From: Kiritimatiellia bacterium
GTDB lineage: Bacteria > Verrucomicrobiota > Kiritimatiellia > RFP12 > UBA1067
Length of the DNA stretch: 6,556 nucleotides
NCBI GenBank assembly: GCA_017628165.1
Contig: JAGBZQ010000017.1
Location: 1 to 6,556 of the forward strand
Direction: 5' to 3'
Shown here: in pieces, positions 1-5,824 of the stretch
How positions within the stretch are numbered: the first letter of the stretch is position 1
Layout of the letters: every line of letters starts with the position of its first letter
The notes under the pieces: generated by a model
Database searches by the model: none
What the model saw: only the letters and a program-made list of their open reading frames with translations
What the model was told of the DNA's origin: nothing
Made by a program: the position numbers and the translations under genes

Positions 1-126
1 AGTGGCGAGAGCCGCGAGACCCTTCGTGAAGAGATAGTTGCGGGCGTAGCCAGGAGCGACCTTGACGATTTCACCGGTCTTGCCGAGCTTCTTCACATTA
101 TCCATAAGCATAACTTCAATAGCCAT
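1..126 (-). CDS. rplI: 50S ribosomal protein L9, N-terminal part (cut by window edge)
   Basis: Only the first 42 codons are present; the gene continues past base 1. The translation begins MAIEVMLMDNVKKLGKTGE and continues with V-K-V-A-P-G-Y-A-R-N-Y-L. This matches the N-terminal domain of L9, including the conserved G-x-x-V-x-V-x-x-G-Y-x-R-N-Y/F-L signature that packs against 23S rRNA near the L1 stalk. The start is supported by a Shine-Dalgarno AAAGGAG (bases 140-134) seven bases upstream. It is the last visible gene of the L25-S6-SSB-S18-L9 cluster and lies 17 bases after rpsR. The C-terminal domain cannot be assessed here. Confidence 0.95.
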   Translation of the reverse strand, partial: MAIEVMLMDNVKKLGKTGEIVKVAPGYARNYLFTKGLAALAT

Positions 127-143
127 TGCAAAGCTCCTTTCGT

Positions 144-374
144 TTATGCCATGAGGCCCATGTTGCGCGCACGCTTGACACCGTGGCGGATCTGACGCTG
201 CTGAGCGGCGGTAACGCCGGTAATGCGAGCGGGAAGGATCTTGCCGTAGTCGGTGATGTAGTAGCTGAGCGTTTCGATATCATTGACGTCGATCTGGTCC
301 TTGGGACCGAGCGGCGGACGCTTGCGAGCGGCGAATTCCTCACCGGCAGAGCTGTTTGATTTCTTGAAAGCCAT
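144..374 (-). CDS. rpsR: 30S ribosomal protein S18
   Basis: A complete 76-residue protein of normal length for S18. It has the basic N-terminal region, then K-R-P-P-L, the core around DVNDIETLSYYITDYGKILP, and the conserved C-terminal helix with TGV-x-A-x-x-QRQI and VKRARNMGL. S18 sits on the platform of the 30S subunit and forms a heterodimer with S6, which is encoded two genes upstream. The start is set by GAGGAAA (bases 387-381), six bases before the ATG. The gene ends in TAA. It lies between ssb (37-base gap) and rplI (17-base gap) and is clearly co-transcribed with them. It has only one cysteine-free core, so it is of the zinc-independent type. Confidence 0.97.
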   Translation of the reverse strand: MAFKKSNSSAGEEFAARKRPPLGPKDQIDVNDIETLSYYITDYGKILPARITGVTAAQQRQIRHGVKRARNMGLMA

Positions 375-411
375 TTTGGTTTTCCTCGTTTATGTAAATG
401 TTTGTTTTGTA

Positions 412-828
412 TCAGAACGGAATGTCGTCAGGATCACTCTCCAGAGACTGAGGGATCGAAATGGGCGCCTCCTGACGAGGACCGCCACCGAGGCGATCAC
501 CCTGCGGGAGGAACTTGATCGTGGAAGCCCTAACTTTGAGCTTCTGATGCTTGACACCATCCTTTTCCCACGAATCCATCTGCAGGCGACCCTCAACGAG
601 AATCGTCCTGCCCTTTGAGAGGTACTGTCCGCAAAGCTCAGCGAGCTTATCCCATGCATCGACATCGACAAACACAGGAAACTCCTGAATCTGACCGTTG
701 CGATCCTTGCGGCGCTCGTTGACGGCAAGCCCGAGACGTGCGACCTTCATACCGGTCGAGCCCGTGGCGCGCACATCAGGATCGCGCGTAAGGTTACCCA
801 TCAGGATTACTTTATTGAAAGAGGCCAT
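412..828 (-). CDS. ssb: Single-stranded DNA-binding protein
   Basis: A 138-residue SSB. The first ~108 residues form the OB-fold: it starts MASFNKVILMGNLTRDPDVR, followed by the G-R-T-I-L-V-E-G-R-L strand, the W-x-K-D-G turn and a strand with the K-V-x-A-S-T-I pattern. A short linker of about 20-25 residues leads to the acidic tip DPDDIPF (residues 132-138). This tip is the conserved peptide that recruits replication and repair proteins. The linker is shorter than in enterobacterial SSB. The protein binds single-stranded DNA in replication, recombination and repair. GGGG lies seven bases before the ATG as a ribosome binding site. It is the usual passenger between rpsF and rpsR. The TGA stop directly after the DDIPF tip shows that TGA is a true stop in this genome. 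Confidence 0.97.
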   Translation of the reverse strand: MASFNKVILMGNLTRDPDVRATGSTGMKVARLGLAVNERRKDRNGQIQEFPVFVDVDAWDKLAELCGQYLSKGRTILVEGRLQMDSWEKDGVKHQKLKVRASTIKFLPQGDRLGGGPRQEAPISIPQSLESDPDDIPF

Positions 829-848
829 GACTTATCCCCGTTCTTTTG

Positions 849-1229
849 TTAAGCCTCGACGGCAACGGCTGCAGCGGCAGCCTCCTTCTTGGCCTGGCGC
901 TCGGCGCGAGCCGCACGCTCCGCAACGATCTTGGCTTCGCGGCGTTCATCGACCGCGAGAATCTGAACGCGGAAGACTTCTTCGACGAGGCGATAGCGAT
1001 CGACAAGCTCGGAAACCTTGGAGGGATCGAGCTCCATGCGGACCTTAACATAAACACCGCTGTCCTTCTTGGACATCGGACGGGAAAACGCACGCTTTCC
1101 GAGCGACTCCGTCGTGAGGATGGTGCCACCTACGCGAGCGACCTCAGCAAGAGCCTTCTCGAGGTTGGCGTTGAGAGCATCGTCCTTGGCAATGCCGACG
1201 AAGATATAAAGAGCATCATACTTCTTCAT
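849..1229 (-). CDS. rpsF: 30S ribosomal protein S6
   Basis: A 126-residue S6. Residues 1 to about 97 form the ferredoxin-like S6 fold: it starts MKKYDALYIF and has the GG-T-I-L strand, the L-G-K-R-A-F segment and the D-R-Y-R-L-V-E-E-V-F-R-V strand. The tail after about residue 98 is a charged, alanine-rich extension (E-R-A-A-R-A-E-R-Q-A-K-K-E followed by Ala/Val). It is longer than in minimal S6 proteins and probably helical, then disordered. S6 pairs with S18 on the 30S platform. The start lies nine bases after the rplY stop, and the GAGG of its ribosome binding site overlaps that TGA, so translation of the two genes is probably coupled. A dedicated S6:S18-type leader directly upstream would have no room here. 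Confidence 0.96.
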   Translation of the reverse strand: MKKYDALYIFVGIAKDDALNANLEKALAEVARVGGTILTTESLGKRAFSRPMSKKDSGVYVKVRMELDPSKVSELVDRYRLVEEVFRVQILAVDERREAKIVAERAARAERQAKKEAAAAAVAVEA

Positions 1230-1238
1230 TACTTAACC

Positions 1239-1856
1239 TCACTTACCCTTCTTGCCTGCTTCAGGAGCCTTGGCCTCTGCGGCGGCAGCACCACCGTCGG
1301 CCGGAGCCTTGACGACTGCAACGGCGAGCTCGCCGCGCGTAACGATCGTCTGATCATCACCGAGCTGGAGATCGCGGACGAAGAGCGTCTGATCAAGACC
1401 GAGCTGGGAAACATCGACAACAAACTTCTCGGCGATATTCTCAGGAAGGCAATCGACCTCAATGGAGCGAAGAGCCTGCTGAAGAATTCCGCCGCCGATC
1501 TTAACGCCGACAGGCTCGCCTGTCAGGGTGAGCGGAACCTTGACGCGAACCTTCTCGGAGAGAGAAACTTCGCTGAAATCCACGTGAATGGGCGTTCCGG
1601 CGAGAACATCATTCTGCATCTCGCGCATGAGAGCAGGAACTTCCCTGCCGTCCATATCGAGCGTAACGAGGAGCTGCTTGCTCGCGCGGCCGCGCATAGC
1701 CAGCATGAACTCGTGTGCAGGGAGCTTGATGAGCTCCGTGCCGCCCTTCTTCATCTTCATCACCGAACCGGGAATCATTCCCGTGCGGCGCAAACGGCGA
1801 ACAGCTCCAGTACCCTGCTCGGTACGGACGGACGCCTTGATTTTGATCTGAGCCAT
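1239..1856 (-). CDS. rplY: 50S ribosomal protein L25, long CTC form
   Basis: A 205-residue protein of the two-domain L25/TL5/CTC type, which binds 5S rRNA in the central protuberance. Residues 1 to about 92 are the L25 5S-binding domain, including R-T-E-Q-G-T-G-A-V-R-R-L-R near the start, I-P-G-S-V, and the HVDF strand (residues 92-95). The rest is the beta-rich CTC domain (V-K-V-P-L-T-L-T-G-E-P-V-G-V, then the L-x-x-I-E-V-D-C-L-P-E-N-I segment). It ends in a low-complexity Ala/Lys/Gly tail. The start is supported by AAAGG a few bases upstream. This is the first gene of the cluster and is preceded by a clear promoter. A pth gene (peptidyl-tRNA hydrolase) often follows rplY in other bacteria; here rpsF follows directly. 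Confidence 0.95.
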   Translation of the reverse strand: MAQIKIKASVRTEQGTGAVRRLRRTGMIPGSVMKMKKGGTELIKLPAHEFMLAMRGRASKQLLVTLDMDGREVPALMREMQNDVLAGTPIHVDFSEVSLSEKVRVKVPLTLTGEPVGVKIGGGILQQALRSIEVDCLPENIAEKFVVDVSQLGLDQTLFVRDLQLGDDQTIVTRGELAVAVVKAPADGGAAAAEAKAPEAGKKGK

Positions 1857-1926
1857 TTATTACCTTTTTGTTGATTGTTCCGGCCGCATACTCTCGCGCA
1901 CGCGCGCTACACTCCGCGACAAAACG
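1857..1926 (-). promoter_or_regulatory. GC-rich 5' leader of the rplY operon
   Basis: About 70 bases lie between the predicted transcription start and the rplY ATG. The middle holds overlapping CGCG/GCGC blocks (bases 1895-1920) that can pair with each other in more than one way. A GCCGG stretch and an A-rich segment with the AAAGG ribosome binding site follow. Leaders of ribosomal-protein operons often carry a binding site for one of the encoded proteins. I see no structure that I can match firmly to a known family, so a regulatory role is inference only. Confidence 0.3.
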
Positions 1927-1932
1927 GCGAAT

Positions 1933-1962
1933 ATTATATCAAAATCCGCGATAAAACCGCAA
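1933..1962 (-). promoter_or_regulatory. Sigma-70-type promoter of the rplY-rpsF-ssb-rpsR-rplI operon
   Basis: On the minus strand, TTGCGG (1962-1957) and a perfect TATAAT (1938-1933) are separated by 18 bases. TGA directly before the -10 hexamer gives an extended -10 (TGN-TATAAT). Initiation would be near base 1926, leaving a leader of about 70 bases before the rplY ATG. The leader is GC-rich, with several self-complementary CGCG blocks. No other gene start lies nearby, so assignment to the ribosomal operon is secure if the promoter is real. Confidence 0.8.
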
Positions 1963-1990
1963 CAGCCAAAAATTCAAACTTTTAAAGGCA

Positions 1991-2614
1991 TTATTTGCGC
2001 TTAAACAGGTAAATCTTATTTTCCGTTCCGGAGATAAGCCGGGCGATATTCGCACGATGCTTCCAGATCACAAAAAGCGCAATGAACGTGACGAGAATGC
2101 ACTGCGGCAGGTTGGCCGTACCCTCATTGCCGAGAACAGGAAACCACACCGCAACAGCCAGAAACGCCGCCGCCGAGCAGCTGCCGAGCGAAATGAAATT
2201 GGAGAGCGCAAATACGACGGCAAAAAGAAGAAACGCCGCGCCCACGAGAGCCGGAACAAGACCGATAAGCATTCCAAACGCAGTGGCCACACCCTTTCCG
2301 CCCTTGAATTTCATGTAAGGCGTAAGCATGTGCCCCACGACACTCGTGACGCCAACGGCAAGAGGAAGATATGATTCTGCCGCAAAATTCTTGGCGAGAA
2401 TCACCGGCACAAGACCTTTAAGGACATCGCAGATAAACGCGATAAGACCCCACTTCTTTCCGACGGTGCGAAAAACGTTTGTAGCCCCGATGTTTTTAGA
2501 CCCGACAGTGCGGACATCCACTCCGCGCATCTTGCCGATGATGAAACCGAAAGGAATTCCTCCAACGAGATATGCGGCTAAAACCCATGCCGCGGGATTA
2601 ATGTATTCTGACAT
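1991..2614 (-). CDS. plsY: Acyl-phosphate:glycerol-3-phosphate acyltransferase PlsY
   Basis: A 207-residue integral membrane enzyme, normal for the family. It transfers an acyl group from acyl-phosphate (made by PlsX) to glycerol-3-phosphate, giving lysophosphatidic acid, the first step of phospholipid synthesis. The three signature motifs are present: GSKNIGATN at residues 38-46, KFKGGKGVAT at 102-111, and HRANIARLISGTE at 186-198. Hydrophobic membrane segments lie near residues 8-26, 56-73, 84-98, 112-137, 143-160 and 171-184. GGAG seven bases before the ATG acts as the ribosome binding site. The ATG shares its A with the uxaC stop (TAATG), so translation is probably coupled to that gene. 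No clear intrinsic terminator follows, so some readthrough into the rplY operon is possible. Confidence 0.96.
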   Translation of the reverse strand: MSEYINPAAWVLAAYLVGGIPFGFIIGKMRGVDVRTVGSKNIGATNVFRTVGKKWGLIAFICDVLKGLVPVILAKNFAAESYLPLAVGVTSVVGHMLTPYMKFKGGKGVATAFGMLIGLVPALVGAAFLLFAVVFALSNFISLGSCSAAAFLAVAVWFPVLGNEGTANLPQCILVTFIALFVIWKHRANIARLISGTENKIYLFKRK

Positions 2615-4032
2615 TATTTTACTCCGAATCCAAAGTAGCTGTTTGCGTTGTTGAATGAAATATCCTGGACAATTCTGCCGAGCGTCCTGTAGTCTGCGAT
2701 GACTTCGCCTCTGTCAACCCACTTGCCGATCACATTGCAGAGAATGCGGCGGAAATACTCGTGACGAGCATACGAGAGGAACGAGCGTGAATCCGTGAGC
2801 ATCCCCACAAAGCCTGCGAGCGCGCTCAAATTGGCAAGGTCCTTAAGCTGTTTCTCCATGCCCGATTTGTGGTCGTTAAACCACCATGCCGAGCCGACCT
2901 GGATTCGCTGCGGGAACGTGCCGTTAGTCTGGAAGCACCCGGCAATAGTCCCCATGATTTCATTGTCGTTCTGATTGAGCGAATACAAAACGACCTTGGG
3001 CATCGTACTCTTGCGCTCGAAAGCGTCAAGGAGATTCGCAAGCGCTTTCGCTCCGCGCGTATCGCCTACGGCGTCAAAGCCGGTATCGGGGCCGAGAGAC
3101 GCCATCATTTTCGAGGAGTTGTCGCGAATGCAGCCGTAGTGGAGCTGCATCACCCAGTCACGCTTCGCGTATTCGCCGGCAAGATAAACGAGAACAGCCG
3201 TACGGAACTTATCTCCATCTGCAACATCAATCGCCTTGCCCTTCAACCCTGCCGCGAGAATGGCATCAAGCTCCTTCTCGGAAGCTTCCTGATAAACGGC
3301 ATAATCAAGCCCGTGATCGGAGACTTTGCAGCCCTTGGACGCGAAAAACTCAATGCGCTCGCCAAGCGCCTTGAGAAGATCTGCGAACTTCGATATCCTG
3401 AAACCGACCACTTTCTCAAGCGTTTTAATGTAGCCGGCAAACGGCTTTTTATCCACGTTGAAGGCCTTGTCCGGACGGAAGGCAGGAAGAACTTTCACCT
3501 TGCACTTCTTGTCGGCGGCGATTTTGTCATGCCACTCGAGAGTATCCACGGGATCGTCCGTAGTGCAAATGAGCTTCACTTTAGACTTATCGATAATGCC
3601 GCGGACAGACATGGATTTCTTCGCCAGGGCTTTGTTGCATTTGACGTAGATGCGCTTCGCGGAGGAAGCGTCAAGCTGCTCGGTGACGCCGAAGTAATTC
3701 TTGAGCTCAAGATATGTCCAGTGATAAAGCGGATTGCCGATCAGATTCGGAAGCGTCCTCGCCCAGGCCTCGAACGTACGATAAGGATCTGAATCCTTCG
3801 AGCCGGTGATATCCGATTCCTGAAAACCGCAAGTACGCATCTGACGCCACTTGTAGTGATCGCCGCCGAGCCACACTTCGGTGATTGTGGAATAACGTTT
3901 GTCCTCTGCGATATCGCGCGGATTGATGTGGCAGTGATAATCGATGATGGGCATCTTGGCGGCATACTCATGGTAAAGCTTTTTCGCCGCGGGCGTCTCC
4001 AGCAGAAAATCCTTATCAAGAAACTTTTTCAT
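2614..4032 (-). CDS. uxaC: Uronate isomerase (glucuronate/galacturonate isomerase)
   Basis: A 472-residue protein, the normal length for UxaC, an amidohydrolase-superfamily TIM barrel. It converts D-glucuronate to D-fructuronate and D-galacturonate to D-tagaturonate, the entry step of hexuronate catabolism in the cytoplasm. Visible hallmarks are the metal-binding HCH at residues 33-35 in DYHCHINP, CTTDDP (156-161), SDHGLD (238-243), QLHYG (296-300), WWFND (383-387) and TDSRSFLSYARHEYFRRIL (413-431), which is highly diagnostic. I chose the ATG at 4032, preceded by AAGGA seven bases upstream. The open frame extends 52 codons further, but that part overlaps ridA and has no family similarity. It lies 43 bases after ridA and overlaps plsY by one base. 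No other uronate-pathway gene (uxaA, uxaB, uxuA, uxuB, kdgK) is in the window. Confidence 0.97.
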   Translation of the reverse strand: MKKFLDKDFLLETPAAKKLYHEYAAKMPIIDYHCHINPRDIAEDKRYSTITEVWLGGDHYKWRQMRTCGFQESDITGSKDSDPYRTFEAWARTLPNLIGNPLYHWTYLELKNYFGVTEQLDASSAKRIYVKCNKALAKKSMSVRGIIDKSKVKLICTTDDPVDTLEWHDKIAADKKCKVKVLPAFRPDKAFNVDKKPFAGYIKTLEKVVGFRISKFADLLKALGERIEFFASKGCKVSDHGLDYAVYQEASEKELDAILAAGLKGKAIDVADGDKFRTAVLVYLAGEYAKRDWVMQLHYGCIRDNSSKMMASLGPDTGFDAVGDTRGAKALANLLDAFERKSTMPKVVLYSLNQNDNEIMGTIAGCFQTNGTFPQRIQVGSAWWFNDHKSGMEKQLKDLANLSALAGFVGMLTDSRSFLSYARHEYFRRILCNVIGKWVDRGEVIADYRTLGRIVQDISFNNANSYFGFGVK

Positions 4033-4075
4033 ATCCGTATCCTTGTTGACAGATCCGTAACTGCCGACGATTTTC

Positions 4076-4453
4076 TCATGCTGAGGCAACGCATTCGATC
4101 TCCACCTTGACATCCTTAGGAAGACGCGCCACCTCCACGCAGCTTCTGGCGGGACGAGTCTCACCGAACATTTCGGAATAGACGCCATTCAAGGCGGCAA
4201 AGTCACCCATATCCTTGATAAACACGGTGGTCTTGACGACCTTGGACAGGGAAGAGCCCGCCGCTTCGAGAACATTCTTCAAATTCTCAATGACCTGGCG
4301 CGTCTGATCCTCGATGGTGACCGCCTCGATGGAATCGGTGGCGGGATTGATCGGAATCTGACCAGATGTGAAAATAAACCCGCCGGTCTTCAACGCCTGG
4401 CTATAAGGACCTAAAGCCTTGGGGGCTTTATCGGTGGCAACAGTCTCTACCAT
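4076..4453 (-). CDS. ridA: RidA family reactive intermediate/imine deaminase
   Basis: A 125-residue protein of the RidA/YjgF/UK114 family. Members form homotrimers and hydrolyse reactive enamine/imine intermediates, such as 2-aminoacrylate released by PLP enzymes, to keto acids and ammonia. Recognisable pieces are APKALGPYSQA near the N-terminus, FTSGQIPINP, the T-R-Q-V-I-E-N-L-K-N-V-L-E-A-A-G helix, and the C-terminal signature T-R-P-A-R-S-C-V-E-V-A-R-L-P, which carries the arginine that binds the substrate carboxylate in RidA. It ends VKVEIECVASA. I chose the ATG at 4453 because AGAGGT lies seven bases upstream and the protein then has the usual length. An upstream in-frame ATG at 4522 would add 23 residues unlike the family. 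It is the first gene of the probable ridA-uxaC-plsY operon. Confidence 0.95.
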   Translation of the reverse strand: MVETVATDKAPKALGPYSQALKTGGFIFTSGQIPINPATDSIEAVTIEDQTRQVIENLKNVLEAAGSSLSKVVKTTVFIKDMGDFAALNGVYSEMFGETRPARSCVEVARLPKDVKVEIECVASA

Positions 4454-4515
4454 AAACCAAACCTCTCGGAATATTGTTTCTTTAATTGTAATCCTTGACT
4501 TTACATTCTCCTGCT

Positions 4516-4529
4516 CCTGCACCCGCAGG
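4516..4529 (-). other. Small hairpin in the ridA leader
   Basis: The minus strand reads CCTGC-GGGT-GCAGG, a five-base-pair GC-rich stem with a four-base loop, about 60 bases before the ridA ATG. It is not followed by a T run, so it is not an intrinsic terminator. It may only stabilise the 5' end of the transcript. It does not match a riboswitch that I recognise. Confidence 0.3.
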
Positions 4530-4546
4530 GGGGACGATCTTTCAAT

Positions 4547-4575
4547 ATCTTATCATTTGGGAAAAAACTAAGCAA
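4547..4575 (-). promoter_or_regulatory. Candidate promoter of ridA-uxaC-plsY
   Basis: On the minus strand, TTGCTT (4575-4570) and TAAGAT (4552-4547) are 17 bases apart, with TGA directly before the -10 hexamer as an extended -10. The hexamers match the consensus at three and four positions, so the case rests on spacing plus the TGN element. The predicted leader to the ridA ATG is about 85-90 bases and contains a small hairpin. A nearer TACAAT lies in the AT-rich stretch around 4480, but it has no acceptable -35. Confidence 0.45.
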
Positions 4576-4610
4576 TCCCCCGCCCTCATTAACCGGTGCG
4601 GTCTTATGAG
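4562..4610 (-). terminator. Weak possible terminator after the U32-like gene
   Basis: Immediately after the TAG stop, the minus strand can fold as CTCAT ... ACCG-CAC-CGGT ... ATGAG (4610-4585), with an internal loop between the two short stems. A run of six T (4567-4562) follows, but 17 bases downstream of the stem. This is further than in a standard intrinsic terminator, so the call is weak. If it does not terminate, the U32-like gene would read into ridA. Confidence 0.25.
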
Positions 4611-4611
4611 C

Positions 4612-5667
4612 CTACCCTTTGAAAAAGCCCTTGAAGGAGTCAGACATGGAGTCCCCCGCTTCAGAACGATCCTTCGCGGCAACCTTGAAAAGATCGGCGC
4701 ACTTTCCGCAATGGCGGCAATTGTCGGCGTTTACGCAATCACGCACCTTCGGCCAAAGCGAAGACGCACCAAGCGCCTTGTTGTCGATAGACTTCGGGAA
4801 GCGGTAGAATGGATCCATAATTTCCGCAAGATCCCCATCGTACGAACATTCCGCATACGCGGCGATAATCTTGTCGGGATGCGGGTGACGTCTCGTGGCA
4901 AGCTTCACAACCCCGACGTACGGCTCATACAGAGGCAGATCCTCGGGCCTTATCCATATCGCGCGCATGAACTCTTCATATTCGCCGCGCTCAAACACCG
5001 TGCGGCAGAGGAAATTCGTAAAGCCAAACTTCTCCGCCGCCGCCGAGAGCCCCATACGGTTGTGCCCATGAAGATTGTTATGGAACGTATGGAACGGACA
5101 ATTGCGCAAACATCCGGGATTTGCCTGAATTCCCATCATCTTTCCGTGGGCTTCAGCCCATGACGCCATTTCCCTGATGTAATCAAGTCTTCTGTGAGCG
5201 TTACGGCCGGCATAAAAAGAATCGTACAGATCTTCCACATACCCAAGAGCGCCGGGCGTTGCGATGTCCATATTGATACTGAAGCGTATCTTTACCGAAG
5301 GAAACCTAAGGCGGACTATCTTGGCGATAAAAGGAGATGTTGTGGTCAGGTGATCTGGGAAAAGGCCGAGCGCATCCATCTCATTGAGCTTTTCCGTCAC
5401 ATGATCAGCCAATTCTTCTGTCATGGCGATATCGCCATAGCAATTGGCATTGAAAATCGTGTCCAGCTCAATCGCATTTTCCCTGGCCCACTTAAGATCG
5501 GAAACCAATTGAGCGCGGCGCTCCCCTGTCCAATCATCCATCGGGCGCGAAGCCTTCACCCCCGGCCATGCGAAAAACACTTCCTTAATCCGCTCTGCAT
5601 AAGCGGCACATATCCGCTGGAACGGCATATTATCAAACCATCCAACGGCAAGTTTTCTCTCGGCCAT
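4612..5667 (-). CDS. Cysteine-rich U32-peptidase-like protein, probable Fe-S protein of unknown function
   Basis: A 351-residue, probably cytosolic protein with no signal peptide or membrane segment. Its overall look (N-A-N-C-Y-G-D near residue 73, then NPGCLRNCPFHTFHNN at 183-198) resembles TIM-barrel proteins related to the U32 'peptidase' family. In that family, members such as UbiU/UbiV and RlhA are oxygen-independent hydroxylation factors, and UbiU/UbiV carry a [4Fe-4S] cluster on cysteines. Cysteines are seen at 20, 76, 186, 190, 221, 274, 311, 317, 320 and 323. The last four form C-x5-C-x2-C-x2-C in DCVNADNCRHCGKCADLF, a ferredoxin-like spacing close to the C-terminus. Fe-S binding and the U32 relationship are inferences from these patterns. 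The real substrate is unknown, and proteolysis is doubtful. The start is firm: AAGGAGG lies six bases upstream, below an extended -10 promoter. It appears to be a single-gene transcript. Confidence 0.7.
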   Translation of the reverse strand: MAERKLAVGWFDNMPFQRICAAYAERIKEVFFAWPGVKASRPMDDWTGERRAQLVSDLKWARENAIELDTIFNANCYGDIAMTEELADHVTEKLNEMDALGLFPDHLTTTSPFIAKIVRLRFPSVKIRFSINMDIATPGALGYVEDLYDSFYAGRNAHRRLDYIREMASWAEAHGKMMGIQANPGCLRNCPFHTFHNNLHGHNRMGLSAAAEKFGFTNFLCRTVFERGEYEEFMRAIWIRPEDLPLYEPYVGVVKLATRRHPHPDKIIAAYAECSYDGDLAEIMDPFYRFPKSIDNKALGASSLWPKVRDCVNADNCRHCGKCADLFKVAAKDRSEAGDSMSDSFKGFFKG

Positions 5668-5673
5668 TTCTCT

Positions 5674-5680
5674 CCTCCTT
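5674..5680 (-). promoter_or_regulatory. Near-perfect Shine-Dalgarno site of the U32-like gene
   Basis: AAGGAGG lies six bases before the ATG at 5667. It is the strongest ribosome binding site in the window and fixes the start of this otherwise poorly known gene. It suggests the gene is well translated. Confidence 0.85.
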
Positions 5681-5695
5681 CTCTGTCATGACGAT

Positions 5696-5723
5696 ATTAT
5701 ACCATTTTGCCGTACGATCAAGT
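5696..5723 (-). promoter_or_regulatory. Extended -10 promoter of the U32-like gene
   Basis: The minus strand carries TGG-TATAAT (5704-5696), a perfect -10 with the TGN extension. The -35 region is poor: ACTTGA (5723-5718) is 16 bases away, and the better-looking TTGATC (5721-5716) is only 14 bases away. Extended -10 promoters tolerate a weak -35. Transcription would start near 5689, giving a very short leader of about 22 bases that is almost entirely ribosome binding site. Confidence 0.7.
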
Positions 5724-5766
5724 TGCCGTTATTGCAACATTGGAGGGAGACCATTTGCAAAAGTAC

Positions 5767-5799
5767 AAAAAGGAGATCCGCCGGCGTGCCGACGGATCT
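5767..5799 (-). terminator. Intrinsic terminator of the Gfo/Idh/MocA gene
   Basis: The minus strand folds AGATCCG-TCGG-CACG-CCGG-CGGATCT (5799-5774). This is an 11-base-pair GC-rich stem with one G-T pair and a four-base loop, followed by CC and five T (5771-5767). The G-T pair becomes a C-A mismatch on the other strand, so the hairpin is best read on the minus strand. It begins 25 bases after the TAA at 5827-5825. This supports 5825, rather than the premature TGA at 5975, as the natural 3' end of the gene. Confidence 0.9.
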
Positions 5800-5824
5800 T
5801 CTTTTCCCAATATGGATAAACCTA

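Noticed and set aside
846..1874. Long plus-strand open frame of 342 codons
   Set aside because: It is antisense to rpsF and rplY, whose products are unmistakable ribosomal proteins. It has no ribosome binding site and no recognisable domain, and it arises from the codon bias of the opposite strand.
1963..1990. Possible terminator after plsY
   Set aside because: The stretch after the TAA is AT-rich with AAAA/TTTT complementarity but has no GC-containing stem, so it does not qualify as an intrinsic terminator. Termination here may be absent or factor-dependent.
2869..3792. Plus-strand open frame of 307 codons
   Set aside because: It lies wholly antisense to uxaC, which is supported by many family motifs. 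The translation has no coherent domain and there is no promoter or ribosome binding site before it.
4033..4188. 52-codon N-terminal extension of uxaC
   Set aside because: The extension overlaps the 3' end of ridA, is basic and tryptophan-rich, and does not resemble UxaC. The ATG at 4032 has a correctly spaced AAGGA and gives the usual family length.
4454..4522. 23-codon N-terminal extension of ridA
   Set aside because: RidA proteins are about 125-130 residues and begin shortly before the A-P-x-A-x-G-P-Y-S motif. The ATG at 4453 with AGAGGT upstream fits, and the extended form has no ribosome binding site.
4495..5163. Plus-strand open frame of 222 codons
   Set aside because: It is antisense to the U32-like gene and the intergenic region. 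The opposite strand has a perfect promoter, a strong ribosome binding site and conserved cysteine motifs, so that strand is the coding one.
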